Source: Hallerella sp963660435 (GTDB lineage: Bacteria; Fibrobacterota; Fibrobacteria; Fibrobacterales; Fibrobacteraceae). Taken from it: 64,000 bases of DNA. Where the stretch lies: positions 17,571 through 81,570 of the forward strand of contig CAVKYI010000007.1 in assembly GCA_963660435.1 (NCBI GenBank). The letters run 5' to 3'. Both the position numbers and the translations under genes were made by a program. Under the pieces are notes generated by a model. It did not search any database and was not told the origin of the DNA. It was given only the letters and a program-made list of their open reading frames with translations. Positions 33,007 through 42,071 of this stretch are shown in pieces. How positions within the stretch are numbered: position 1 is the first letter of the stretch; the number at the start of each line of letters is the position of its first letter.

Positions 33007-33992
33007 AAATGGGACCAGCAGCTCGCTTGAATGATTTCCGTTTCGCCGGAGAGATTCCGCATTTCCACGCCCGAACCTTCGAGCACTTCGCCTACGGGAT
33101 AGACCGGTAACCTGTTTTCCGAGAATATAACTTTTGGGAGGTTCGACGTGAAGAGCAGTCGATAATCTTCACCGCCTTTGAGCCAAAATTCTCGCAAGTC
33201 CACTCCGTATTTCCTCGCGAGCAGGGATGCGCCGGGATGCACCGGGATCTTCGCTTCGTCAATCCGGAGTCGCACATTGGACGAAAGCGCGATGTGATTC
33301 AACTCCGAACTCAGACCGTCCGAAAGGTCGATGCACCCTCCGGAAACCCCGACGTGCAGGAGTTTCGCCCCGAACCGCTCGTCAATTTTCGGAGAAAGAT
33401 GCTCCGCGACGACATCCGAAAGTTCCGGGTCGGAAGCCTTTCCGTGCAAGAAGGCCCAGAGACCGGCACCGCTCGCGCCGAGAGGACCCGACACATAGAC
33501 CGTATCCCCGGGACGCGCTCCCGAACGGCGAAGCGGCTTTCCTTCCGCACGCCCGAGCATCGTAACCGAAAAAAGCCCCTCGTCCGCCGAAACGATGTCG
33601 CCGCCGACAAGGGAAATTCCCCGTTTCCGAAATCCGTCGGCAAAGGCTTTCGCCACGCGTTCCCGAACCGAAACATCCCAGTTCCTGTTGATGCAAATGC
33701 CGAGAAGGGCGATTCTTGGAACGCCTCCCATTGCCGAAATGTCCGAAACGTTCGAGACGATACACTTTTCGACAGCCTCTTCCGGAGATGACCAGTCCAG
33801 GCGGAAATGCGAATTCTCGGCAGACATGTCCTTCGTCACAAGCCAGCCGTCAAAGGCGGCGCAGTCATCCCCCGCACCGAACCAGAAGCGTTCCCGCGGA
33901 GAAATTTCGTCCATCGGAACTTCGCGCGAAAGGACCTTCCTGATAAAGTCGAATTCCCCGAGAGGGGGAAAATGAAGAGAAGAATTTTCCAT
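33003..33992 (-). CDS. thiL: Thiamine-monophosphate kinase
   Basis: 329-residue ATP-dependent kinase that makes thiamine diphosphate. It shows the GDDCAAF motif near residue 42, SNVSDISAMGG near 80, VGGDIVSAD near 128 and SGGCIDLSDGLSSEL near 215, as in ThiL of the AIR-synthase fold. It is the first gene of the 14-gene minus-strand run. Upstream, TAGATT (34007-34002) is a possible -10 element 9 nt before the ATG, divergent from the one for the 34031 gene. No TPP riboswitch is seen. Confidence 0.95.
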   Translation of the reverse strand: MENSSLHFPPLGEFDFIRKVLSREVPMDEISPRERFWFGAGDDCAAFDGWLVTKDMSAENSHFRLDWSSPEEAVEKCIVSNVSDISAMGGVPRIALLGICINRNWDVSVRERVAKAFADGFRKRGISLVGGDIVSADEGLFSVTMLGRAEGKPLRRSGARPGDTVYVSGPLGASGAGLWAFLHGKASDPELSDVVAEHLSPKIDERFGAKLLHVGVSGGCIDLSDGLSSELNHIALSSNVRLRIDEAKIPVHPGASLLARKYGVDLREFWLKGGEDYRLLFTSNLPKVIFSENRLPVYPVGEVLEGSGVEMRNLSGETEIIQASCWSHL

Positions 33993-34018
33993 CTGGAGAA
34001 AAATCTAATTTTTTTAAT

Positions 34019-34024
34019 TATCTT
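34019..34024 (+). promoter_or_regulatory. Candidate -10 element placing the start site on a GTG start codon
   Basis: TATCTT ends exactly 6 nt before the GTG at 34031. The 38-nt gap to thiL would hold two divergent promoters. Confidence 0.35.
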
Positions 34025-34030
34025 TACGAC

Positions 34031-34465
34031 GTGGGTCACATCTTTTTCATTGCGGACTCCTCCGCGACCGACCTTTCGGAACTATCCAACTGGACTCTCG
34101 ATTGGATGCTATCCCATGATATGCCCGCGGATACGGCCATCTACGGTTGCCAGGGAATCCAGCAGGGCGAAAAGGCCCTCGAAACGCCTCTCGCCCAAGG
34201 CGAATCTCCCGCTCTGATCGTTCTAGACCATGTAGCCTCCCCGACGGACGAATCCATCGCCTTTGGAAAAAGACTCCGCGACGCGATTCCCGAATCCTGG
34301 ATAGTCGAACTGGTCGAAAAGGACTACCCGCTTCCCGAACGGAACGACGAAGCGTTCTTCATGCCGAAGCCTATCCGGAAAAGCGACTGGGAAGACGTTC
34401 TCGAACATGTATTCGTGGAAGCCTGCTCCCCGCAATGGTCCAACGTCACCCCGTACAATCCCTGA
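34031..34465 (+). CDS. Receiver-like (CheY-fold) domain protein of unknown function
   Basis: 144-residue soluble protein starting with GTG. The alternation of strands and helices resembles a response-regulator receiver: HIFFIADSS at strand 1, ALIVLDHVASPTDES at strand 3 with an Asp in the phosphoacceptor position, and FFMPKPIRKSDWEDVLEHV at the end with the conserved Lys-Pro of receivers. The first acidic pair is reduced to a single Asp, so phosphorylation is uncertain. There is no output domain. It lies 4 nt before a TIM-barrel-like gene and is probably co-expressed with it. Assignment is by pattern only. Confidence 0.6.
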   Translation: MGHIFFIADSSATDLSELSNWTLDWMLSHDMPADTAIYGCQGIQQGEKALETPLAQGESPALIVLDHVASPTDESIAFGKRLRDAIPESWIVELVEKDYPLPERNDEAFFMPKPIRKSDWEDVLEHVFVEACSPQWSNVTPYNP

Positions 34466-34469
34466 CAAG

Positions 34470-35453
34470 ATGAAAAAAGGAATCGCCTATTTCGGCGTAC
34501 GAAATCCCGAACGAGCCGTCGAAGACCTCGAAGAAATCAAGAAAGCGGGCTTTACCCACGTATTGCACACCTGGTCCGAGGAAGACTTCCAGTACTATCC
34601 GGAAACGATGAAGAAAATCATCGCCGATTCCGTCGGGCTGGGACTGAAAGTCTATGTGAATCCCTGGGGTGTCGGACGCGTTTTCGGCGGAGAAGCCTAC
34701 TCGGAAATCACCGCGAGAAACCATTCCCTGTGCCAGGTTTCCCTCGACGGAAAACCTTCTGTCGCGGCCTGCCCGAACCATCCGGATTTCCGGGCCTACA
34801 TGCACCGCTGGATAGAAGCCGTATGCGACACGCAAGCCGAAACGGTCTTCTGGGACGAGCCGCACTTTTACTTCGAAAAGGGAAAGCTCGAAAACTGGGC
34901 ATGTCTCTGCCCGGAATGCAAGAAGAAGTTCCGGTCCGCGTTCGGCTACGAAATGCCCGGGTCGCTTACCCGAGACGTGAAAACTTTCCGCGAAAATTCC
35001 CTGGTCGAGTTTCTCTCCGAAATGACAGCCGATGTCCACGCTCGCGGGAAAAGAAACTGCGTTTGCCTGCTGCCGCCATGGTTTCCGGCAGGACTGGACT
35101 GCTGGGACCGCGTCGCGAGCCTCTCCTCCGTCGATGAAATCGCCTGCGACCCTTACTGGGAGCGCGGAGCATCCGGAGAATCCATCCAAAAGACATATGC
35201 CGACGTTTCCGAGAAGATTTTCCGGCTAGGAAAAGATTTCGGGAAGGAGCCGCAGATGTGGATCAAGAATTACCAGATTGCCCGAGGAAGGGAAGACGAC
35301 ATCCGTATCGCGACAGGCGAAGCGATAGCCGCGGGAATCGAAAACATCTTTGCCTGGTCGTTCAAGGGGAACGCCTACCTCTCCGCTCTCGCATCCGATG
35401 ATCCGGAAACCGTCTGGAGAACGCAAGTCGAAGCGTTGCAGTTCAGAGCCTAG
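34470..35453 (+). CDS. Putative glycoside hydrolase-like TIM-barrel protein
   Basis: 327-residue soluble protein without a signal peptide. Barrel-like strands are seen in GIAYFGV, GLKVYVNPWGVG, ETVFWDEPHF and FAWSFKGN. FWDEPHFYF carries an Asp-Glu pair where hydrolases of this fold keep their acid residue. A cysteine cluster CLCPECKKKF follows and may bind zinc. Similar proteins are usually annotated as hypothetical, so no substrate is proposed. The start at 34470 was chosen over an upstream ATG because the longer form overlaps the previous gene by 59 nt. Confidence 0.6.
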   Translation: MKKGIAYFGVRNPERAVEDLEEIKKAGFTHVLHTWSEEDFQYYPETMKKIIADSVGLGLKVYVNPWGVGRVFGGEAYSEITARNHSLCQVSLDGKPSVAACPNHPDFRAYMHRWIEAVCDTQAETVFWDEPHFYFEKGKLENWACLCPECKKKFRSAFGYEMPGSLTRDVKTFRENSLVEFLSEMTADVHARGKRNCVCLLPPWFPAGLDCWDRVASLSSVDEIACDPYWERGASGESIQKTYADVSEKIFRLGKDFGKEPQMWIKNYQIARGREDDIRIATGEAIAAGIENIFAWSFKGNAYLSALASDDPETVWRTQVEALQFRA

Positions 35454-35454
35454 T

Positions 35455-35660
35455 TCAGAGAACTTGGAGCCTAGAATCGCAAAGCGGGCTTTTTAGATAG
35501 AATCCATTCCGAGCCTTATGGATCCTATCGCTTCGCGGTGCTACGCTCCAGGATGACAGAAAAGCGTTGCTATCCTTCAGGATGACTGTTTATCGCGCAA
35601 TCCTTTACAGGTCCGCTAAACGAACACTCCACTCTCCACATTCCACACTTCACTCTCCCC
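35455..35660 (-). repeat. Dispersed intergenic repeat, family 2, inverted copy
   Basis: Read on the minus strand it has the same order as 17530-17760: GTGGAGAGTG-type repeats, AGCGGACCTGTAAAGG, a GTCATCCTG unit (here duplicated), AGCGATAGGATCC, ATAAGGCTCGG and GGATTCTATC. It fills the gap 35454-35685. Confidence 0.65.
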
Positions 35661-35685
35661 TCAGATCTAGGCTCGGACCGTACCG

Positions 35686-36381
35686 CTACTCCACTTCCAC
35701 TTCATCCGGGTTGGTAACGCGGACTTCGATTCTGCGGTTCTGTCTGCGGCCATCTTCCGTATCGTTCGAAGCCTTCGGGCGGGAATAGCCATATCCTACC
35801 GCCGTAACGCGATCCTTGGATATTCCCTTGCGGATCATATAGTCGCGGACACTGTTTGCCCTATCCTCGGAAAGCTTCTGGTTGAACTCTTCGCCGCCTT
35901 CGGAACTCGTGTGACCTTCGATTTCCACCTTCGCTTTCGCGTTCTTCTTGAGCCCTTCGATCGTACGGTCTAGCGTAGCGAGGGACGACGGCACAAGTTC
36001 CGCGCTTCCCACCCGAAACGAAATTCCCGAAAGTTCCGCCCTGGTATCGTCAAAGGCGACATTCACCGAACCGTAACTTGCCCGGGGAGAAACGTAGGGA
36101 GTCTCGCCGCATCCAAAGGGACCGGTCAGGCTTTCGCAAAGGATCCGGTAGGAATCTTCCCGCGGAATGAGGAACGAAGCTTCGCCATACGCGTTCGTCT
36201 TTACGACAATCCGGTTCTTCGGATTTTTTTCGCCGACAAAGGTGAGCGTCTTGTTCTTTTGGGGAACATCGTCAAAATTCGTGTAGGAAACGTTCAACAC
36301 GGCGTGGGTCTTGTTCGGGGCCAGATCCTTCGCGACGGAAAAGGCTGCGCAGAAAGCGACAAGAAAAAGCAAGCGTTTCAT
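35686..36381 (-). CDS. OmpA family peptidoglycan-binding protein
   Basis: 231-residue exported protein. The signal peptide ends near residue 17 (FSVAK). The middle (about 25-100) is beta-rich with a YGEASFLIPRED segment typical of extracellular repeat domains. The C-terminal OmpA-like domain (about 112-225) has the expected VEIEGHTSSEGGEEFNQKLSEDRANSVRDYM core and the NRRIEVRV ending. It would tether the outer membrane or a partner to peptidoglycan. No barrel is present, so it is not a classical OmpA porin. GGAG lies just before the ATG. Confidence 0.9.
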   Translation of the reverse strand: MKRLLFLVAFCAAFSVAKDLAPNKTHAVLNVSYTNFDDVPQKNKTLTFVGEKNPKNRIVVKTNAYGEASFLIPREDSYRILCESLTGPFGCGETPYVSPRASYGSVNVAFDDTRAELSGISFRVGSAELVPSSLATLDRTIEGLKKNAKAKVEIEGHTSSEGGEEFNQKLSEDRANSVRDYMIRKGISKDRVTAVGYGYSRPKASNDTEDGRRQNRRIEVRVTNPDEVEVE

Positions 36382-36417
36382 TTTTTCTCCAAAAGAGAAT
36401 TAGTCGGCAAGGAAAAT

Positions 36418-38502
36418 CTAGCCGTTCACCGCCTTGAAATCGGCGACATTTCCTGCAAATTCCGCAAGATATTCCCGAAGTTCGCAAGCGACCGTTTCCG
36501 GTTCGTAGCCAAACTTCCTTTCCAGGACGGAAGCCGGCGCCGAGGCGCCAAAGCGTTCTAGCCCGACGACCTTGCCAAAGCCTCCGACGACATCCTTGAA
36601 GAGAACCGGAAGGCCGCTCGAAAGAGCGAAGACTGGCGTCCACGGTACAATCACGGAATCGCGAAATTCCTTGGACTGGACAAGGAAAAGCTTCGGGCTT
36701 ATCATCGAGACGACCCGGACAGAGCGTCCTTCCTTGCGAAGAATTTCCGCGGCATCGTGTCCGAGAAGAACGTCGGAACCGTTCGCAACGACCGTGAGCT
36801 CGGGATTCTTGCCGGCAGGCGTGTTGTCGCTTACGACATAGGCGCCCTTTCGACATTTGGAAGCTTCCGCATACCGGGAACTCCCGTTCGGGCAAGGAAG
36901 CGTCCCGACCTTCTGCCTAGAAAGAATCAGCGCGGTCGGGCTATCCTCGTTTTCGAACGCCATTTCCCAGGCGACCGTCGTTTCGGCGGGATCCGCCGGA
37001 CGGAGAACGAGCATTTGCGGACGTCCATCCGCCTTGTTCAAATCTTCTAGCAGGCGAATCTGCGTTTCGTGTTCGATAGGCTGGTGCGTCGGACCGTCCT
37101 CGCCCACGCGGAAGCTGTCGTGCGTAAAGACATACTTGACCGGAAGCCCCTGCAGCGCGGCCATGCGGATGACGGGCTTCATGAAATCGCTAAAGACAAA
37201 GAAAGTCGCGCAAATCGGGTAGAGGCCACCGTGAAGCGCGATTCCGCAGGCGATAGCGCCCATCGTGAGTTCCGCGACGCCGACCTGGACAAAGGCTCCG
37301 CCAAAATCGCCCGGCTTCATGATGCGCGTTTCGTTCAGGAACTTTTGCGTCTGGTCGCTGTTGGACAGGTCCGCCGAAGAGCAGATGATGTTGCGATAGT
37401 TCTTTCCGAGATAGGCGAGAACCGTTCCCGAACTGTTGCGTGTCGCGACTCCCTCCTTCTGTTCCAGATTCTTGAGGTCAAGCCGGATGCCTTGCCCCGA
37501 GAGCCACTTGCGAAGCGTTTCCGCCTTGTCGGGATTCTCCCTGTCCCAGGCGGCCTTTTTCTCTTTCCAGGCGGAGGCTTCCTTTTCGAGTTCTTCCAGA
37601 CGCTCCGCGAACGCCTTTTTCACTTCCGGGAAAACCTGGAACGGATTTTCGGCACAACCGCCTAGGCGACGGACAGTTTCTTCCGTCGAAGCGCCCGCAC
37701 CGGAAAGAGGCTGTCCGTGCGTGGAAACCTTTCCCTCGAAAGATTCGCCCGATGCGCCGACAGCGCCTTTCGCCATCGTCGTGTGCCCGATGACGATCGT
37801 CGGACGTTCCTTTTCGGCAAACGCTTTCTTGAACGCGGCCCGGAGTTCCGGAATATTTTCGCCATCCGCTTCGAGAACGTTCCAGCCCCAGGATTCGTAC
37901 TGTTTCCTGAAATCCTGGTCCATGACGTCTTCCGTCTTGCAGGAAAGCTGCACGCCGTTCGCATCGTAGAAGAAAACGAGATTCGAAAGCTTGAGATGGC
38001 CGGCAACGCGTCCGACTCCGTAGGCGATTTCTTCCTGGATGCCACCGTCCGAGACCAAAAGAACGGTCTTGTGCTCGAGAATATCCCCGAACTGGGCTAC
38101 CTTGTAGCGTTCCGCGATGGCGACTCCCACCGCCATTCCCTGTCCTAGTCCAAGAGGCCCCGACGAGTTTTCGATACCATGCTCGACGGAGAGTTCCGGA
38201 TGACCGGACGTGATGCTTCCGAACTGGCGGAAGTTTTCGAGATCTTCCATCGAAAGACGACCGGCGAGGAGAAGTTCCGAGTAGAGCAAAGGCGACATGT
38301 GCCCCGGATCCATCAGAAAGCGGTCACGCGCTTCCCAGTGCGGATTCTTCGGATCGAACTTGAGAAATTCCGCAAAGAGGAGGGTTACGGCGGTAGCCGC
38401 GCCCATCGCTCCGCCCGGATGCCCGGACTTCGCCTTTTCGACCATGGCGGCGGAAAGGATTCGAACGTTATCGGCAGCTTTTTGAATTATTGAATCGTCC
38501 AC
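36418..38502 (-). CDS. tkt: Transketolase
   Basis: 694-residue thiamine-diphosphate enzyme of the non-oxidative pentose phosphate pathway. It has the N-terminal KSGHPGGAMGAA motif, LLVSDGGIQEE in the cofactor region and THDSFRVGEDGPTHQPIEH, which lines the active site. The metal motif reads SDGG where many transketolases have GDGD, a mild deviation. It starts with GTG at 38502, preceded by AGAGG. TAAATTTG upstream (-10 hexamer 38538-38533) is a promoter candidate, with a leader of about 24 nt. Confidence 0.95.
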   Translation of the reverse strand: MDDSIIQKAADNVRILSAAMVEKAKSGHPGGAMGAATAVTLLFAEFLKFDPKNPHWEARDRFLMDPGHMSPLLYSELLLAGRLSMEDLENFRQFGSITSGHPELSVEHGIENSSGPLGLGQGMAVGVAIAERYKVAQFGDILEHKTVLLVSDGGIQEEIAYGVGRVAGHLKLSNLVFFYDANGVQLSCKTEDVMDQDFRKQYESWGWNVLEADGENIPELRAAFKKAFAEKERPTIVIGHTTMAKGAVGASGESFEGKVSTHGQPLSGAGASTEETVRRLGGCAENPFQVFPEVKKAFAERLEELEKEASAWKEKKAAWDRENPDKAETLRKWLSGQGIRLDLKNLEQKEGVATRNSSGTVLAYLGKNYRNIICSSADLSNSDQTQKFLNETRIMKPGDFGGAFVQVGVAELTMGAIACGIALHGGLYPICATFFVFSDFMKPVIRMAALQGLPVKYVFTHDSFRVGEDGPTHQPIEHETQIRLLEDLNKADGRPQMLVLRPADPAETTVAWEMAFENEDSPTALILSRQKVGTLPCPNGSSRYAEASKCRKGAYVVSDNTPAGKNPELTVVANGSDVLLGHDAAEILRKEGRSVRVVSMISPKLFLVQSKEFRDSVIVPWTPVFALSSGLPVLFKDVVGGFGKVVGLERFGASAPASVLERKFGYEPETVACELREYLAEFAGNVADFKAVNG

Positions 38503-38581
38503 AGGAAGCCTCTGTAAAAAATTTTCGACCCAAATTTAGATTACATTCGTCAAATTCTCAACGGCAAAAAAGCAAAAGAAC

Positions 38582-38587
38582 TATATT
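38582..38587 (+). promoter_or_regulatory. Candidate -10 element close to the ATG of the glycosyltransferase operon
   Basis: TATATT ends 8 nt before the ATG at 38596, so the predicted leader is about 2 nt. Confidence 0.4.
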
Positions 38588-38595
38588 CACCCCCG

Positions 38596-41154
38596 ATGAA
38601 AAGATTCAAGCGCATTTTTCTGAACCTGTGCCATCCAGCGGGAATCGTCGGGACGCTGTTTGCCCTCGCGATTCCCTTTCTCATCTACCTGGGTCCAAAT
38701 GTCGGGGCGAAAGACGTCATCCGCCTCCTGGACCTGAGGCTCCCCTTTCCGCTGTTTATTGCCCAGCTGGCAGCGGGACTTTTGCTCTTCGTCCTTCTCT
38801 TCAAGGATTTCCGAAGCTATCTGAAAGAACATTTTCCGCCGGTTTCCTATCTGGTTCTCGTTTCCGCGTTTGCCCTTTTCGCGACGATCTTCGCAGGCAC
38901 GCAGATCGAGGCCCGTCACCGAGTCCAAAGCGATGAAAGCGTCTTCATGGCTATCGCCCAGAACATGTATTTCAACCAGACGACGGGAACGTGCGACGAA
39001 GGCGAATTCCAGAACGGCACGCTCGACTGCTACCGAAATTCCGACAGTTTCAAGACTAAGGGACTTTCCCTTCTCTATCTTTTGGGGATGCCCTTCTTCG
39101 GTCCGGATCTGCACTGGATCTTCCACGCGGAGCTCGCGATGCTCTTCTTTGCGGCGCTTCTCCTCTTCTTCGCCATCCGGGCATGGACGGGCGACGACAT
39201 GCTTTCCGCCCTTTCGAGCATTCTCCTCGTTTCCCAGCCGACGGTGCTTTTCCAGTTCCGCTCGATGTCCGTCGAGCCGCTCTACATTTTTCTTTCCGCG
39301 CTCGCTCTATGGGTTTTCAAGTGGGCTTTCGACCGCAACACGTGCCGACACTGGATGCTTTCCGCGATAGTCCTCGCCTTTTTCGCCCAGACCCGCCAGG
39401 AGACCGTCTTCTGCCTCGCCGCGTTCCTCGCCATCGCCATTCCGAAGATTCTCGACCGAAAGGATTTCAAGGCGCCGGCATTTTTCGCGACCCTTTCGAT
39501 TTTTTCCATTCCGGTACTTCTCACGATCAGCTATTTCCAGGGATACGGTTTTCAAGGCGGATCCTACTCCGCCCACGGACATTTTCTGGAAAACCTCCTC
39601 GGAAACTGGTCTGTCATGACAAAACCGCTTTCCGAAAGCGGGCTTCTCGCAAACCCGTTCCTTTCGAGCTTCAACTACCTCTTTCTCCTCGGACTTGTCT
39701 TTCTGTGCATCCAGGCTCTACGCGAGATTCTTGCGAAAAACTTCGGCCCAAATACCAAGATCGCGGGATTTCTCCTTCTCTACCACATCCAGACATACAT
39801 GATTCTCGAAAACGTTTCGGGAGACTTTACGATCGAAATCAACCAGCGTTACGCCCTGGTGATGATGCCTTCAATGGCGTTTCTCGCCGCATACGCCCTG
39901 AAGCACCTGCTTTCGATAGCCTGCTTTCTTTTCGGAGCGAAAACTACGAGCTTCCGCGCGAAATTCATCGTGACACTCATCCTCGCCTCCGCCACTTTCG
40001 GAAACACGCTCCATTATAGAGAAAGCTTCAACCGGAACATCATGTACAACCGCAACCACCTGACGACGGAAGAAGCGGAAATCTGGAAATGGCTGAATGA
40101 CGAACCCAGGAAGCCGCGACTTTTCGTCTATGGCAGACCGTGGCACTTTATCGCCTACGGAGAATCGGCGATTCACTATGACCGCGCCCGAAAGATTTCG
40201 CCGGATTCCCTTGAGCGGCTAGTCAGGAAATACGACGGCGAGGTTTACTACATCCGCGGGCTGGACTGCTGGGATTCCAAGACCTACCACGCCAAGGCTG
40301 TGGAAAAACGCATTCCGACGACTTGCGACGTGTTCGAGCGCGAAGCGAAACTCGAAGATGTCTATCGGGTGCTGATTACAGGCAATTACTGGGTCCGCAT
40401 CGCGAAAATCCACGCAAGGATGAGCTACGATCCGGCAAGGCTCTTCGCCTTCGGTTTCTGGCAGGGAAATCCCGAGACAAGGACATTCATCTTCAATTCG
40501 GCTGCCTATCTGGAGACCGCGGAACCATGGAAGATTCGCATATCGCTCAACGGAGATTCCATTTTCGACACGCCCTACCGCAAGGGAGACTTCAGCGACA
40601 CGCTGGCCGGTCCCACGCTTCTTCCCGGATACAACCGCCTTTCCGCGGACATCTACGATTCGACATCGGGCGAAAAAATCGCGAACGTCGAGGATTACCG
40701 CTTTTTCCGCTTCGAAGGCGCGCTCCAGATGTCCCTGATGCAGCCCATCGAAAGCGTCCAGGGCTGGGGAAATCTTCACGTCAATTCGACGGTCGATGGA
40801 AACGCGTTCACGCTTGCCGGCAAAAAGTTTTCCGAAGGCTTCGGGACGCATGCGCCGAGCAGAACCGTTTTTGACATCCGCGGGGAATTCAGGCGATTCT
40901 GGGCCCTGATCGGACTCGACGAGGAAAGCCTCTGCAGCGACGGCATTTCGTACAAGATTCTTGGCGACGGAAAGATCCTCCGCCTGAACCTGCGACTTTC
41001 TCCCGGGAAAATCGACACGCTCGATATTTCCGTCCACGGAATCCGCCAACTCGCGATCGTCACCGATTCGCTTTCGAGCAAGGACTGCGATCACGTCGAT
41101 ATCGTCTTTCCGACTCTCTATCCCGAATCCAAACTCAACCCGAAAACCCCGTAA
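38596..41154 (+). CDS. Polytopic GT-C-like membrane glycosyltransferase with C-terminal NPCBM domain
   Basis: 852-residue protein. Residues about 10-470 hold roughly eleven transmembrane helices with a large loop after the third, as in GT-C glycosyltransferases; an acidic DESVFM motif after an early helix fits the catalytic loop. A soluble region (about 490-700) follows. The C-terminus (about 715-840) matches the NPCBM carbohydrate-binding module: GWGNLHVNSTVDGNAF, an FSEGFGTHAPS turn and an FWALIGLDEES strand. NPCBM usually sits on glycoside hydrolases, so fusion to a membrane transferase is unusual. It overlaps a polyprenyl-phosphate glycosyltransferase gene by 1 nt, which could supply the lipid-linked sugar donor. 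Confidence 0.8.
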   Translation: MKRFKRIFLNLCHPAGIVGTLFALAIPFLIYLGPNVGAKDVIRLLDLRLPFPLFIAQLAAGLLLFVLLFKDFRSYLKEHFPPVSYLVLVSAFALFATIFAGTQIEARHRVQSDESVFMAIAQNMYFNQTTGTCDEGEFQNGTLDCYRNSDSFKTKGLSLLYLLGMPFFGPDLHWIFHAELAMLFFAALLLFFAIRAWTGDDMLSALSSILLVSQPTVLFQFRSMSVEPLYIFLSALALWVFKWAFDRNTCRHWMLSAIVLAFFAQTRQETVFCLAAFLAIAIPKILDRKDFKAPAFFATLSIFSIPVLLTISYFQGYGFQGGSYSAHGHFLENLLGNWSVMTKPLSESGLLANPFLSSFNYLFLLGLVFLCIQALREILAKNFGPNTKIAGFLLLYHIQTYMILENVSGDFTIEINQRYALVMMPSMAFLAAYALKHLLSIACFLFGAKTTSFRAKFIVTLILASATFGNTLHYRESFNRNIMYNRNHLTTEEAEIWKWLNDEPRKPRLFVYGRPWHFIAYGESAIHYDRARKISPDSLERLVRKYDGEVYYIRGLDCWDSKTYHAKAVEKRIPTTCDVFEREAKLEDVYRVLITGNYWVRIAKIHARMSYDPARLFAFGFWQGNPETRTFIFNSAAYLETAEPWKIRISLNGDSIFDTPYRKGDFSDTLAGPTLLPGYNRLSADIYDSTSGEKIANVEDYRFFRFEGALQMSLMQPIESVQGWGNLHVNSTVDGNAFTLAGKKFSEGFGTHAPSRTVFDIRGEFRRFWALIGLDEESLCSDGISYKILGDGKILRLNLRLSPGKIDTLDISVHGIRQLAIVTDSLSSKDCDHVDIVFPTLYPESKLNPKTP

Positions 41155-42071
41155 TGCTCCTATCCGTAATCGTCCCACTCTATAACGAAGAAGAAATCGT
41201 CGCGAAAACGTTCGCCGTTCTCGAACGGGAACTCGCCGACATCGAGCACGAACTGATTTTCGTAAACGACGGATCCACGGACAGAACGCGCGAAATCCTG
41301 GAAAGCCTCTTGCCCGCGACACCGCAGAACAGGCTAATCAGCTTCAGCCGAAATTTCGGGCACCAGGCGGCGTTCAGCGCGGGACTCAGGCACGCTCGGG
41401 GAAGAGCTGTCGTCATCATCGACGGAGACCTGCAGGACCCGCCGGCGCTCATCCGCGACATGCTGAAAAAGTGGGAAGAAGGCTACCAGGTCGTCTATGC
41501 CCAACGGAAAAAGCGCAAGGGGGAGACTTTTTTCAAGAAAGCCTCGGCGCACGCCTTCTACAAGATTCTCCATGCGCTCACGAGCATCGACATTCCCATG
41601 GACACGGGCGACTTCCGATTGATGGACCGCGCAGTCGTCGATCAGCTGAACGCTCTCCCCGAGCGGAACCGTTTTCTCCGCGGGCTTGTCTGCTGGGTAG
41701 GTTTCAAGAGAACGGGAATTCTCTACGAGCGCAAGGAACGCGTCGCGGGAAAATCCAAGTATCCCTTGCGAAAGATGCTGCGGCTTGCGATGGACGGCAT
41801 CACGAGCTTCAGCACGACTCCGCTCAAGATAAGCTTTCTCACCGGGACTATCGCTACGACGGTCGCCTTCGGGCTTTTCGTCTGGAGCGTTCTCGAAAAG
41901 TTTCTGAACCCGGTGACGACGGTTCCCGGATGGGCCTCCCTCATGACGGCAATCGTTTTCTTCGGAGGCATCCAGCTGATGAGCATCGGCATCCTGGGCG
42001 AATACATCGGACGGATCTACGAAGAGGTCAAGCAACGTCCGCTTTATATCGAGGATAAAAATGAAAAGTAG
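41154..42071 (+). CDS. Family 2 glycosyltransferase, polyprenyl-phosphate sugar synthase type
   Basis: 305-residue DPM1/GtrB-like enzyme expected to load a sugar from NDP-sugar onto undecaprenyl phosphate. The GT-A domain spans about 1-225, with SVIVPLYNEE at the start, VNDGSTD and the DXD-type motif IIDGDLQDP. Two transmembrane helices follow (about 225-250 and 265-290), ending in the YIGRIYEEVKQRP motif common to this group. It overlaps gmk by 11 nt and the GT-C-like gene by 1 nt. Donor sugar is unknown. Confidence 0.92.
   Translation: MLLSVIVPLYNEEEIVAKTFAVLERELADIEHELIFVNDGSTDRTREILESLLPATPQNRLISFSRNFGHQAAFSAGLRHARGRAVVIIDGDLQDPPALIRDMLKKWEEGYQVVYAQRKKRKGETFFKKASAHAFYKILHALTSIDIPMDTGDFRLMDRAVVDQLNALPERNRFLRGLVCWVGFKRTGILYERKERVAGKSKYPLRKMLRLAMDGITSFSTTPLKISFLTGTIATTVAFGLFVWSVLEKFLNPVTTVPGWASLMTAIVFFGGIQLMSIGILGEYIGRIYEEVKQRPLYIEDKNEK

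Noticed and set aside
31033..33030. 665-codon open frame on the plus strand opposite the PilB/GspE gene
   Set aside because: Antisense shadow with no domain; the opposite strand encodes a complete traffic ATPase.
33993..34030. TPP riboswitch upstream of thiL
   Set aside because: The gap is 38 nt, too short for the aptamer, and no thi-box sequence is seen.
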